Of a stretch of 64,000 nucleotides of DNA, positions 25,681-34,737 are shown one piece after another (within the stretch, counting starts at the first letter, position 1; the number at the start of each line of letters is the position of its first letter). Made by a program: the position numbers and the translations under genes. The stretch is from Pseudomonas sp. UMAB-08 (lineage in GTDB: Bacteria; Pseudomonadota; Gammaproteobacteria; Pseudomonadales; Pseudomonadaceae). The DNA lies in contig NZ_LT607422.1 of assembly GCF_900095225.1 (NCBI RefSeq), positions 64,780 to 128,779 on the forward strand, in the 5' to 3' direction. Under the pieces are notes generated by a model. That model saw only the letters and a program-made list of their open reading frames with translations. It made no database searches and was not told the origin of the DNA.

Positions 25681-25705
25681 CGAGTACGCTGCCGTGCCGT
25701 ACTCG
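25681..25705 (+). repeat. Hairpin between 6S RNA and fau
   Basis: CGAGTACG and CGTACTCG are perfect 8-bp inverted arms with a 9-nt loop, ending 17 bases before the fau ATG. In other bacteria 6S RNA and this gene are co-transcribed, so the hairpin may be a processing or attenuation element that also hides the fau ribosome site. No T-run follows. Confidence 0.45.
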
Positions 25706-25722
25706 CTTCTGGATCAGCGCAG

Positions 25723-26319
25723 ATGACCAATCCCGCGCCTCTTTCGCGCCAGCAGTTGCGCACTCAGTTGCGCAAGGCCCGTCGCGCCTTGAACCCCAGC
25801 CAGCAACGCCAGGCCGCTCGCGGCTTATACCGGCAGTTGGCGCAACATCCTCTGTTTCGCCGTGCCAGACACATCGCCCTGTATCTTCCCAATGATGGTG
25901 AAATCGATCCGCGCCTGATATTGCGTGCGGCTCAACGGCGCGGCAAGAAAACCTATCTGCCCGTGCTCAGCGCCTGGCCGCGAACCAAGATGGTTTTCCA
26001 GCAAGTGCGCCACGGCGAAAAATTCAGGCCCAATCGCTTCCGCATCCCGGAACCCCACATCAATGCGGCAAAGCAGCGCACGATCTGGGCACTGGATTTG
26101 ATTTTTTTGCCACTGGTGGGCTTTGATGATGCAGGCGGTCGACTGGGCATGGGCGGCGGTTTTTACGACCGCAGCCTGGCCTATCAAGCGCGCAGAAAGG
26201 CGTGGCAGAAACCCGTGTTGCTTGGGCTCGCACATGAATGCCAGAAGGTGGAGCGATTGGCGCAAGCCAGTTGGGATGTGCCGCTACAAGGCACGGTAAC
26301 GGATAAGCGCTGGTATTGA
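25723..26319 (+). CDS. fau: 5-formyltetrahydrofolate cyclo-ligase
   Basis: 198 residues. QLRTQLRKARRALNPSQQRQAA opens the protein, and DLIFLPLVGFDDAGGRLGMGGGFYDRSLA holds the Gly-rich folate/ATP site. It converts 5-formyl-THF to 5,10-methenyl-THF with ATP. The position after the 6S RNA gene is conserved (ygfA in E. coli). The gene product recycles the folate pool that the glycine cleavage system uses, though the two loci are apart. No clear Shine-Dalgarno precedes ATG 25723. Confidence 0.94.
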   Translation: MTNPAPLSRQQLRTQLRKARRALNPSQQRQAARGLYRQLAQHPLFRRARHIALYLPNDGEIDPRLILRAAQRRGKKTYLPVLSAWPRTKMVFQQVRHGEKFRPNRFRIPEPHINAAKQRTIWALDLIFLPLVGFDDAGGRLGMGGGFYDRSLAYQARRKAWQKPVLLGLAHECQKVERLAQASWDVPLQGTVTDKRWY

Positions 26320-26354
26320 ATGACTAAGCCGGCTCACGCCAGGCATGGGAACAA

Positions 26355-26507
26355 TCAGTGTCGCTGCAATGGTTTTTGCTGTTGTTGCACGATTTCAACC
26401 GGAGCATCAGCGTTGTTTGCCCACAGGCTTTGCGCGTAACCCGTAGTCACCACACCCAAACCGAACAAGAAAGCCAATACCCACAGTACATCCGGTTTGC
26501 GTTTCAT
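26355..26507 (-). CDS. 50-residue single-span membrane protein
   Basis: ATG at 26507 is preceded by AAGGGGGG with 6 bases between, a strong ribosome site. The product begins MKRKPDVLWVLAFLFGLGVV, with one membrane span at about residues 7-24, then GYAQSLWANNADAPVEIV and a Gln-rich end. Positive residues come before the span, so the C-terminus should face the periplasm, or the span could be a signal peptide cut after YAQ. I recall a protein of the same kind at this place in PAO1 but cannot name a function. It converges on fau. Confidence 0.8.
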   Translation of the reverse strand: MKRKPDVLWVLAFLFGLGVVTTGYAQSLWANNADAPVEIVQQQQKPLQRH

Positions 26508-26701
26508 CGACTGCCCCCCCTTAGGCAAATCAATACGATGTCCGCTACGGTTTTTATAGGCCGTGCAACAGCGCGATGCTTAAAATCCCGGGCATTCTCC
26601 GACAACGCGAACTGACACGCAAATGATGGCGTCAACCGACCGTCGGTTAGTCATGAAATTGCTGAACAATGTGTCCATCACCCGATTCAGGAGCACAACC
26701 C

Positions 26702-27151
26702 ATGGCCCACTGGCTGATGAAGTCCGAGCCGGAAGAACTGTCGATCAACGACCTCCAGCGTCTGGGCGAAACCCGCTGGGACGGGGTGAGGAATTACCAG
26801 GCGCGGAACTTCCTGCGGGCCATGGCGCCGGGTGATACGTTCTTTTTCTATCATTCCAGCTGTGCGGAGCCGGGTATCGTCGGCATCGGACGCATTGTTG
26901 ACGCTGCCTACCCGGACCCCACTGCGCTGGACCCGAGCGGCGCTTATTTCGACGCCAAATCCAACGCCGCCAACAATCGCTGGAGCGCAGTGAATGTCGG
27001 CTTCGTCGAAGCGTTTCCGAAGGTTCTTAAAATAGGTTACCTGAAGCAGCAGAGCGCGCTGGAACAGATGCCGCTGGTGCAAAAAGGCACCCGGCTCTCG
27101 GTCATGCCGGTGACGCCTGATGAGTGGAACGCGATCCTGGCGTTGCGCTGA
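26702..27151 (+). CDS. EVE-domain protein
   Basis: 149 residues from ATG 26702 with AGGAGC about 10 bases before. The opening MAHWLMKSEPEELSINDLQR and the WDGVRNYQARNFLRAM, GDTFFFYHSS and GIVGIGRIVDAAYPDPTA blocks define the EVE (PUA-like) family, similar to human THYN1. EVE domains are proposed to bind modified bases in DNA or RNA. It sits alone between fau and the ABC exporter. Confidence 0.93.
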   Translation: MAHWLMKSEPEELSINDLQRLGETRWDGVRNYQARNFLRAMAPGDTFFFYHSSCAEPGIVGIGRIVDAAYPDPTALDPSGAYFDAKSNAANNRWSAVNVGFVEAFPKVLKIGYLKQQSALEQMPLVQKGTRLSVMPVTPDEWNAILALR

Positions 27152-27292
27152 TCAAGCAGAACCCGGCAGTCACGACCAAGCCACATGCAGCCCACGCCTA
27201 AACGGCGTACGCTTTGCCGACTGTTTGACTGACATCAAGGGAGCAAGCCCGTGGTCTGTCAGAATTGGATGTACTAAGCGCAGGAAGCACAC

Positions 27293-28258
27293 ATGCCCAC
27301 GAATCGCCGCCGCTCCAGTCTTTTTGCTGTCGCCCTGATCGTATTGTTGGTCGCTGCCGGGGGCTTTGGTTACTGGAAATCTACCCATGATCGCCTGCCC
27401 GAAGGGCTGTACATGGGTAATGGTCGGCTGGAAGCCACCGAAGTACAGATCGCCAGCAAGATCCCGGGGCGTCTGGCCGAAGTCCGCGTGGATGAAGGCG
27501 ACAAGGTGATCAAGGGCCAACTCCTGGCGCGCATGGACACTCGCACCCTGGAAGCACAGCGTGCCCAGGCCGAAGCCGAAGTGCTGCGTGCGCGGGAAAA
27601 CTACGCCGCCGCCCAGGCCAATGTGCAATTTCGCCAAAGCGAACAACTGCTGGCCAACCAGGAGCTCAAGCGCGCCCAAACCATGTTCGAGCGCGGGTAC
27701 GCCAGCCGCCAGCAGATTGACCAATTGCAAGCAAAGCTCGACACCTCCAACGCAGCAGTTGTCTCCGCCCGTGCTCAAGTCGGCGCAGTAGGCGCCGCTA
27801 TCGGTGCCGCTCAGGCACAGGTTGCACAACTGACCAGCGAGATTGACGACAGCAGTTTGCGCGCGCCTCTGGACGGCATCATCCAGCTGCGTCTGGCCGA
27901 GCCGGGTGAAGTATTGGCTGCAGGCGGACGGGTGTTGCTGCTGATCGACCCCAATGATCGATACATGAATCTGTACCTGCCGACCTCGGTCACCGGCAAG
28001 CTGACCGTCGGCGACGATGCACGCATCCTGCTCGACGCACTGCCCCTCAAACCCTTGCCGGCACGCATCAGTTTTGTCGCGGACAAGTCGCAATTTACCC
28101 CCAAAGAAGTTGAAACCAGAGATGAGCGACAAAAACTGGTGTTTCGGGTCAAGTTGCGGCTGACCGACGTCAGCGCCATCCCTCAAGCCAAGTCGGGCAT
28201 GCCAGGTGCGGGTTACGTACGCACCGCCACAGTGGATTGGCCGGCTAATCTGCAATGA
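27293..28258 (+). CDS. HlyD-type periplasmic adaptor of an ABC exporter (YhiI-like)
   Basis: 321 residues: an N-terminal membrane anchor (LFAVALIVLLVAAGGFGYW), a biotinyl-lipoyl half-motif (KIPGRLAEVRVDEGDKVIKG), a long coiled coil rich in Ala/Gln/Arg (about 85-165), the second half LRAPLDGIIQLRLAEPGEVL, and a beta-barrel end. It should bridge the inner-membrane ABC unit to an outer-membrane channel. It overlaps the next gene by 4 bp. No TolC-like gene is in the window. Confidence 0.92.
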   Translation: MPTNRRRSSLFAVALIVLLVAAGGFGYWKSTHDRLPEGLYMGNGRLEATEVQIASKIPGRLAEVRVDEGDKVIKGQLLARMDTRTLEAQRAQAEAEVLRARENYAAAQANVQFRQSEQLLANQELKRAQTMFERGYASRQQIDQLQAKLDTSNAAVVSARAQVGAVGAAIGAAQAQVAQLTSEIDDSSLRAPLDGIIQLRLAEPGEVLAAGGRVLLLIDPNDRYMNLYLPTSVTGKLTVGDDARILLDALPLKPLPARISFVADKSQFTPKEVETRDERQKLVFRVKLRLTDVSAIPQAKSGMPGAGYVRTATVDWPANLQ

Positions 28259-30981
28259 GCGATATGGCGCTGCAAGCCAAGGGTGTCAGCCACCGTTATG
28301 GCAAACGGCAAGCCCTGAGCGACATCAGTTTCAGCCTGCCCAGCGGCACCCGGTGCGGGCTGATCGGCCCCGATGGGGCGGGCAAGTCCAGCCTGCTGGC
28401 GTTGATTGCAGGGGTGAAAAAGCTTCAGCAAGGCGACTTGCAGGTGCTCGGCGGCTCAATCGAGAAACGCAGCCATCGCAGCAGCCTCTACCCGCGAATT
28501 GCGTTCATGCCCCAGGGCTTGGGCAATAACCTGTACCCCGAGCTGTCCATCCGGGAGAACATTCGCTTCTTTGCCACGCTGTTCGGCCTGTCCCGGGCCG
28601 AGAGCGATCAACGCATGCTCAACCTGCTGGCCGCGACGGACCTGACGAGTTTCGCTGACCGCCCGGCAGGCAAGCTGTCCGGCGGCATGAAACAGAAGCT
28701 GGGGCTGTGTTGCGCGCTGATCCATGAACCCGACCTGCTGATCCTCGACGAACCGACCACTGGCGTTGACCCGTTGTCGCGTCGGCACTTTTGGGAGCTG
28801 GTCGAGCAGGTACGCAGTCAACGGCCGCAACTGACCCTGCTGGTGGCCACTGCCTACATGGAAGAGGCCGAGCAGTTCGAGCAGTGCCTGATGCTGGATC
28901 GCGGGAAGTTGATCGCCCAGGGTTTGAGCCGCGAGCTGGCAGGCGCCACGCCAAGCGGCAAACTCGACGAGGCATTCACTCACTTCCAGAGCGACAAGCG
29001 CCGCAACAGCGAGCCACTGGTGATTACACCACGCGTGGGCGACAACAGCGAAATCGCGATTGAGGCCCACGAGCTGACATTGCGTTTCGGCGACTTTACC
29101 GCCGTGGACAAGGTCAGCTTTGCCATCGGCCGAGGTGAGATCTTCGGTTTCCTCGGTTCCAACGGTTGCGGCAAAACCACGACCATGAAGGTCCTCACTG
29201 GCTTGATCCCGGCCAGCGAAGGCAGCGCCACACTGCTGGGCAAGGCCGTGGACGCCAAGGATCTGGAGACGCGCAAGCAGGTCGGCTTCATGTCGCAGAG
29301 CTTCTCGCTGTATGGCGAACTCAGCGTGCAGCAGAATCTGGAGCTGCATGCGCGACTGTTCGATTTACCCAAAGACCAAAGCCACGAACGGATCGCCGAG
29401 CTGATCCAGCGCTTTGACCTTGGCGATGTTGCCACGCAGCAGTCCGGCGACTTGCCTCTGGGCTTGCGTCAGCGTCTGTCATTGGCCGTTGCCGTGCTGC
29501 ACCGCCCGCAAGTGTTGATCCTCGATGAGCCCACCTCGGGCGTTGACCCGGCCGCCCGGGATGACTTCTGGCGCTTGCTGATCGAACTGTCCCGCGAGCA
29601 AGGGGTGACGATCTTTCTTTCCACCCACTTCATGAACGAAGCCCAGCGCTGCGACCGTATCTCGTTGATGCACGCAGGCAAGGTCCTGGCCTGCGACACA
29701 CCCGCCGCGCTGCAGAAGCAGTTCGGCGGTGAAACGCTGGAAGCCGCATTTGTCACCTGCCTGGAGCAAGCTCAGGGCAATACCGAAAAAGCACCGTCCG
29801 ACAGTGAAACCATCCAAGGGGTTGAACCCACGGCGCCCAAGGCGACGAAACGGGGTTTCACCTTCGCGCGACTGATCGCCGTGGCCAGTCGTGAAGGCAA
29901 AGAGTTGCTGCGCGACAAGGTTCGCCTCGGGTTTGCGCTACTGGGCGCGATGTTCATGATGGTGATCTTCGGCTACGGCATTTCCCTGGATGTGGAGAAC
30001 CTGGCCTTCGCGGTATACGACCAGGACCAGACGCCGCAAAGTCGCGCCTACCTGGAAGCGTTCCGCAGCTCCCGGTATTTCGACGAACGTACGCCCATTA
30101 CCGATTCGGTCCAGTTGCACAAACGCCTGCAACGCTCGGAGATAAAACTGGCACTGGAAATCCCGCCCGGCTTTGGCCGTGACCTGTATGCCGGGCGGCA
30201 ACCCGCCGTCGCCGCATGGCTCGATGGCGGCATGCCGTTTCGCGCCGAAACCAGCCGAAACTATGTGGAGCAGGTGCATCAGGACAACATGGTGCAAATG
30301 GCAGCACTGAGCAGTCGACCTCAAGGCCCCGGTGCCGCCGCGAAGCTGGAAACGCGCTTTCGCTACAACCAGGATGTGGTCAGCGTGAACGCTATCGGGC
30401 CCGGTGTCATGGCGCTGATCCTGGCGTTTATCCCGGCAATGCTCACCGCGCTGGGCATCGTCCGCGAAAAGGAACTGGGCTCGATCACCAACTTCTACGC
30501 CACACCCCTGACCCGCCTGGAGTTCCTGCTGGGCAAACAGGTGCCCTATCTGGTGGTCAGCCTGATCAACCTGGCCCTGCTGGTGGCGATGAACCTGTGG
30601 CTGTTCGGCGTACCGTTCAAGGGCAGCGGTCTGACCCTGGCATTCGGCGGGTTGCTGTATGTGCTGGCGACCACCAGCCTCGGCCTGCTCATCTCGGCGT
30701 TCACCCGCACGCAAATTGCCGCGATCCTCGGCACCATGATTCTGACCAGCCTGCCGACCATTCAGTTTTCCGGGCTGATCGTGCCGCGCTCCTCCCTGGA
30801 CGGCGCCGCAGCAGTCTCGGGCATGTTGTTCCCCGCGGGGTACTTCCTCGACATCGCCGTAGGCACCTTTACCAAAGCGCTGGACCTGCGTGAACTCTGG
30901 CCACAGTGCCTGGCGCTGTTCGGGTTCTTTGTGGCCTTCACCGGGCTGAGCCTGGCCATGTTGAAAAAGCAGGAGGCCTGA
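28255..30981 (+). CDS. ABC exporter subunit with two ATPase domains fused to a permease (RbbA/YhiH type)
   Basis: 908 residues. ATPase 1: Walker A GPDGAGKSS near 41, signature LSGGMKQKL, Walker B LLILDEPTTGVDP. ATPase 2: Walker A GSNGCGKTTT near 300, but signature LPLGLRQRL instead of LSGG, Walker B VLILDEPTSGVDP. From about residue 540 an ABC-2 type membrane domain follows, with a large periplasmic loop and five or six spans ending LSLAMLKKQEA. The replaced signature means one composite ATP site is probably impaired, as I recall for this family. The stop shares one base with the next start (TGATG). The exported substrate is unknown. Confidence 0.92.
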   Translation: MSDMALQAKGVSHRYGKRQALSDISFSLPSGTRCGLIGPDGAGKSSLLALIAGVKKLQQGDLQVLGGSIEKRSHRSSLYPRIAFMPQGLGNNLYPELSIRENIRFFATLFGLSRAESDQRMLNLLAATDLTSFADRPAGKLSGGMKQKLGLCCALIHEPDLLILDEPTTGVDPLSRRHFWELVEQVRSQRPQLTLLVATAYMEEAEQFEQCLMLDRGKLIAQGLSRELAGATPSGKLDEAFTHFQSDKRRNSEPLVITPRVGDNSEIAIEAHELTLRFGDFTAVDKVSFAIGRGEIFGFLGSNGCGKTTTMKVLTGLIPASEGSATLLGKAVDAKDLETRKQVGFMSQSFSLYGELSVQQNLELHARLFDLPKDQSHERIAELIQRFDLGDVATQQSGDLPLGLRQRLSLAVAVLHRPQVLILDEPTSGVDPAARDDFWRLLIELSREQGVTIFLSTHFMNEAQRCDRISLMHAGKVLACDTPAALQKQFGGETLEAAFVTCLEQAQGNTEKAPSDSETIQGVEPTAPKATKRGFTFARLIAVASREGKELLRDKVRLGFALLGAMFMMVIFGYGISLDVENLAFAVYDQDQTPQSRAYLEAFRSSRYFDERTPITDSVQLHKRLQRSEIKLALEIPPGFGRDLYAGRQPAVAAWLDGGMPFRAETSRNYVEQVHQDNMVQMAALSSRPQGPGAAAKLETRFRYNQDVVSVNAIGPGVMALILAFIPAMLTALGIVREKELGSITNFYATPLTRLEFLLGKQVPYLVVSLINLALLVAMNLWLFGVPFKGSGLTLAFGGLLYVLATTSLGLLISAFTRTQIAAILGTMILTSLPTIQFSGLIVPRSSLDGAAAVSGMLFPAGYFLDIAVGTFTKALDLRELWPQCLALFGFFVAFTGLSLAMLKKQEA

Positions 30982-32099
30982 TGAACAAACTTGCACACAT
31001 CTGGCGCCTGGGCCTCAAGGAACTCACCAGCCTCAGGCACGACAGCGTATTGCTGCTGTTTCTGCTGTACGCCTTTACCGTGGCGATTTACATGCCGGCC
31101 GCCGGCTCCGTGATCGGCGTTCACAATGCCAGCGTGGCGATCGTCGACGAAGACCACAGCCATGTGTCCCGACAACTCAGCGAGGCGCTGCTGCCACCAG
31201 AATTCCAGGTTCCGATGCCGTTGGCCTACAACCGACTGGATCAGACCATGGACAGCGGTCAGTACACCTTCGTCATCAACGTGCCGGCCAACTTTCAGGC
31301 CGATCTCCTGGCCGGTCGTCAGCCCACCGTGCAGGTCAACGTCGATGCCACCGCCATGAGCCAGGCGTTCATGGGCGCCGGTTACATCGCCCGGATCTTC
31401 CAGCGGGTGTTGCTCGAGTACAGCGGTCAGGACGCTGCAGCCAGTAGCGTGCCCGCGACCATGACCACCCGGGCGCTGTTCAACTCGAACCTGGAGGGCG
31501 GCTGGTTTCTGGCGGTGATTCAGATCGTCAACAACATCACCATTCTGGCGATCATCCTGACCGGCACCGCGCTGCTGCGCGAACGCGAGCACGGAACCCT
31601 CGATCACTTGCTGGTATTGCCGCTGACCGCGCTGGAAATCATGCTGGCGAAAATCGGCAGCAACGCACTGGTTGTGGTGGTGTGCACGTGGCTGTCACTG
31701 GAGGTAATCGTCAAGGGCGCGCTGGGCGTGCCGCTGGCCGGGTCCATGGGGCTGTTCCTGATGGTCACGGCGTTTTATCTGTTCGCCAGTACCGCACTGG
31801 GGATATTCCTCGCCACCCTCGCCCGCTCGACACCGCAGTTCGGTTTGCTGGCGATCCCGGTGATCATCCCCATGCTCCTGCTTTCAGGCGGCAGCACCCC
31901 GCTGGACAGCATGCCGCAGTGGCTGCAATGGGTCATGCAGATCTCGCCTTCCACGCATTTCGTCAGCCTCAGCGCCGCGATTCTGTTTCGCGACGCCGGG
32001 CTTGCCGTGGTCTGGCCGGATCTATTGGCGCTGATCGCCATCGGCTTGCTGTTCTTCGTGATCGCGCTGATGCGCTTTCGCAAAAGCCTGGCCTCGTAG
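30981..32099 (+). CDS. ABC-2 type exporter permease (YhhJ-like)
   Basis: 372 residues from ATG 30981, with AGGAGG 5 bases before, shared with the upstream stop. One N-terminal span (DSVLLLFLLYAFTVAIYMPA), a periplasmic domain (HNASVAIVDEDHSHVSRQL), then five spans (IVNNITILAIILTGTALL, LLAIPVIIPMLLLSGG). It pairs with the permease half of the preceding fused protein to complete the translocation path. It is the last gene of the three-gene exporter operon. Confidence 0.92.
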   Translation: MNKLAHIWRLGLKELTSLRHDSVLLLFLLYAFTVAIYMPAAGSVIGVHNASVAIVDEDHSHVSRQLSEALLPPEFQVPMPLAYNRLDQTMDSGQYTFVINVPANFQADLLAGRQPTVQVNVDATAMSQAFMGAGYIARIFQRVLLEYSGQDAAASSVPATMTTRALFNSNLEGGWFLAVIQIVNNITILAIILTGTALLREREHGTLDHLLVLPLTALEIMLAKIGSNALVVVVCTWLSLEVIVKGALGVPLAGSMGLFLMVTAFYLFASTALGIFLATLARSTPQFGLLAIPVIIPMLLLSGGSTPLDSMPQWLQWVMQISPSTHFVSLSAAILFRDAGLAVVWPDLLALIAIGLLFFVIALMRFRKSLAS

Positions 32100-32118
32100 A
32101 GGCCAGAGACGGGCGCGG

Positions 32119-32532
32119 TTACTGAATGATCAGGTTGTTGAAGAGCAAGTCCTCGACAATCGGCTTACCTTCTTCATCATTCATAATCTGCTGGGTCTGC
32201 TTGAGCGCTTCCTGACGCAGCTTCTCCTTGGCCTCGACGTTGCTCATGGTCTCAACCGTTTGCTGGGAGAACAACGCGACCAGCTGATTACGAATCAGCG
32301 GTTCGTTGCGCTTCACCGCCTTCTCGGCATCACCGCCAGTAACCCGCAGCGCGATATCGGCCTTATAGACCCGCAGCTTCGGCCCGCCATCCAGGGCGTA
32401 GTTGCCGACAAACGCAGGCGTCAGCGTGACATAAGCCACTTTCGTGGCATCACCCTCTTTACCCTCCTTGCCTCCTTCTGATGCCGCCACGGGCAATGAC
32501 AACGCCAACAACATGATGATCCACGCTTTCAC
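32119..32532 (-). CDS. FliL-like secreted or membrane-anchored protein
   Basis: 137 residues from GTG 32532, supported by AAGGAG 7 bases upstream. It has a signal sequence (MKAWIIMLLALSLPVAAS), a short Gly/Lys/Glu linker, then YVTLTPAFVGNYALDGGPKLRVYKADIALRV and IRNQLVALFSQQTVETM, the conserved region of flagellar FliL C-terminal domains. Free-standing FliL-like proteins of this sort occur outside flagellar operons in Pseudomonas; the role is not clear. It ends convergently with the exporter operon. Confidence 0.85.
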   Translation of the reverse strand: MKAWIIMLLALSLPVAASEGGKEGKEGDATKVAYVTLTPAFVGNYALDGGPKLRVYKADIALRVTGGDAEKAVKRNEPLIRNQLVALFSQQTVETMSNVEAKEKLRQEALKQTQQIMNDEEGKPIVEDLLFNNLIIQ

Positions 32533-32674
32533 AGTTCACTCCTTATCCGATTTGCTGCGTAGCTTACTTCAGCTTGAGCCCGCTTATGCCTGCTTATCAG
32601 GCCGGGGCATGCTGATTGACCCACAAACCCACCTATCTACACTTATCGGCTATAACTCTAAAAGGAATAGCCCG

Positions 32675-33652
32675 ATGAAAGCCGTGCTGTGCAAAGCCTT
32701 CGGCCCTGCCGAAACGCTGGTACTGGAAGAAGTCCCCAGCCCAGAAGCGAAGAAAAACGAAATCGTCATGGACGTGCATGCTGCCGGGGTAAATTTTCCG
32801 GACACGCTGATCATCGAGGGCAAGTACCAGTTCAAGCCGCCCTTCCCCTTCTCACCGGGCGGCGAATCGGCAGGCGTGATTTCAGCGGTCGGTGAAAAAG
32901 TCAGCCATCTTAAAATCGGCGACCGGATCATGGCCCTGACCGGCTGGGGCAGCTTCGCCGAACACGTCGCAGTGCCCGCCTACAACGTACTGCCCATGCC
33001 CGAAACGATGGACTTCACCACCGCAGCCGCGTTCAGCATGACCTACGGCACCTCGATGCACGCGCTGAAACAACGCGCCAATCTCCAGCCCGGCGAAACC
33101 CTGCTGGTGCTCGGCGCCTCAGGCGGCGTGGGCCTCGCGGCCGTCGAAATCGGCAAAGCCATGGGCGCCAGAGTCATTGCCGCCGCCAGCAGCGCGGACA
33201 AACTCGCCGTGGCCAAAGCCGCCGGTGCCGATGAACTGATCAACTACAGCGAAACCAACCTCAAAGACGAAATCAAACGGCTCACCAACGGTTTGGGCGC
33301 CGACGTCATCTACGACCCGGTCGGCGGCGACCTGTTCGATCAAGCCATCCGCGCCATCGCCTGGAACGGCCGGTTACTGGTGGTGGGGTTTGCCAGTGGA
33401 CGGATTCCAGAATTGCCGGTGAACCTGGCGTTACTCAAAGGTGCTTCGGTGGTTGGGGTGTTCTGGGGCTCTTTTGCGCAGCGACAACCGCAGGACAATG
33501 CAGCCAACTTCCAGCAGTTGTTTAGCTGGTATGCGGAAGGGAAGTTGAAACCACTGGTGTCTCAGGTCTATCCGTTGGAAAAAGCGGCGGATGCGATTAA
33601 TGCGCTGGGACAGCGGAAGGCTGTTGGCAAGGTGGTGGTGCGGGTTCGTTAG
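32675..33652 (+). CDS. NADPH:quinone oxidoreductase family protein
   Basis: 325 residues from ATG 32675, with AAGGAA before it. The zinc-free medium-chain reductase layout is plain: a catalytic domain (MKAVLCKAFGPAETLVLEEV, VNFPDTLIIEGKYQFKPP) and a Rossmann domain with GASGGVGLAAVEIGKAMGA, then YDPVGGDLFDQAIRAI. It should reduce quinones or other electrophiles with NADPH in the cytoplasm. It is transcribed alone and converges on the ChaC-like gene. Confidence 0.92.
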   Translation: MKAVLCKAFGPAETLVLEEVPSPEAKKNEIVMDVHAAGVNFPDTLIIEGKYQFKPPFPFSPGGESAGVISAVGEKVSHLKIGDRIMALTGWGSFAEHVAVPAYNVLPMPETMDFTTAAAFSMTYGTSMHALKQRANLQPGETLLVLGASGGVGLAAVEIGKAMGARVIAAASSADKLAVAKAAGADELINYSETNLKDEIKRLTNGLGADVIYDPVGGDLFDQAIRAIAWNGRLLVVGFASGRIPELPVNLALLKGASVVGVFWGSFAQRQPQDNAANFQQLFSWYAEGKLKPLVSQVYPLEKAADAINALGQRKAVGKVVVRVR

Positions 33653-33688
33653 TACCCAATCCATAGGCGCTGACTTGTTTGGGCGGCG

Positions 33689-34360
33689 TCAAACACAAGT
33701 CGCTGACTGACACCGTTTCAGCCGCGCCTCCAGGTTCAGATCCGGCATGGCGTGGCTGCGCAGGGCGCTGACGGTTTGTTCGACGTAGTCGCGGGTGGTG
33801 CCGGAGCGGCCGCAGGCCGTGGCGAGCACTTGGCTCAGGACCGCGTCGGGCAGGTTGCCGGCGTAGCTGGGGAGGTGACGCTCCAGCACAAAACCCAATG
33901 CACGGACCCGGGTGCCATCTTCAAGACGGCAACTGAGCCAATGGGGTCGGTAAGAGGGATAAGGCATTTCGCGCTGCCAGAGCGCCAATAACGACTCTTG
34001 CAGGCAGTCTTCGGGCAGGCGATAGGCAAACCCGCTGCACGAGCCGCCGCGATCCAGGCCAAATACCAGGCCGGGAAGTTCGGGTGTGCCACGATGCTCG
34101 TGGGACCACAGGTACAAGCCACGATGATAACCGTGCACCCGACCGCGCTGCCGCTCCACGGCGGAGCATTCGGGGCGCCAGATCAAGGAGCCGTAGGCAA
34201 ACAACCAGACAGGGCCACCCTGATGCTGCTTCATGGTGGTATGCATTGAGCTCATCAGCTGTTCGAGGGTCAATTGCGGCCCCAGATCAATCACTGGTGG
34301 GTAACCGAGCTCCAGGCCGGCATGCGCAGCCGTCATCAAACTATTGAATTCATTCCCCAT
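33689..34360 (-). CDS. chaC: ChaC-like glutathione-specific gamma-glutamylcyclotransferase
   Basis: 223 residues. WLFAYGSLIWRPE is the glycine-rich substrate loop of the cyclotransferase fold, and EHRGTPELPGLVFGLD carries the catalytic-glutamate region. It splits glutathione into 5-oxoproline and Cys-Gly. The first ~45 residues are an extension before the domain. The start at 34360 is possible, and an internal ATG (MKQHQGG) would still give the full domain. Confidence 0.88.
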   Translation of the reverse strand: MGNEFNSLMTAAHAGLELGYPPVIDLGPQLTLEQLMSSMHTTMKQHQGGPVWLFAYGSLIWRPECSAVERQRGRVHGYHRGLYLWSHEHRGTPELPGLVFGLDRGGSCSGFAYRLPEDCLQESLLALWQREMPYPSYRPHWLSCRLEDGTRVRALGFVLERHLPSYAGNLPDAVLSQVLATACGRSGTTRDYVEQTVSALRSHAMPDLNLEARLKRCQSATCV

Positions 34361-34588
34361 TTGCTTCCCCCCTGGCCCTGCTACTGCCAGTTGTACCCGA
34401 CCTTTACGCCGCAGAACATCCCCGCTGCCATCTGACGAGGAAACGCATCGACAACAACTTCGCCATCAGACGCTTAAGTATCAGACTGTGTCGGTGGCTT
34501 GCCCGTCACGTTGCAGCGCCAACACGCCTGAAAATATCATGCAATAAATAATCCACCGCCCCCGGCCCGCCTGCCTGAACCCACTCAA

Positions 34589-34613
34589 ACGAACAGGTAA
34601 AAAACCTGTTCGT
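34589..34613. repeat. 10-bp inverted repeat upstream of the PagP-like gene
   Basis: ACGAACAGGT and ACCTGTTCGT are perfect inverted arms around AAAAA. The element lies about 125 bases before the PagP-like start. It may be an operator or a transcript hairpin. The rest of the 34361-34737 gap shows no gene I can support, and the open frame upstream of 34738 lacks a start signal. Confidence 0.5.
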
Positions 34614-34737
34614 GACTCCCTCGGAGGAAAAAACAGGAACTTCCTATTCAAATCATGGACAATTTACCCTTTCAACCTATACGACACCCGCGTATAAAGC
34701 CGCTCCATGGCAATACCGGCTGAGAGAGTTAGCAATA

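Noticed and set aside
34612..34737. Upstream extension of the PagP-like frame from GTG 34612
   Set aside because: It would place 42 polar residues before the signal peptide; ATG 34738 gives a normal signal sequence.
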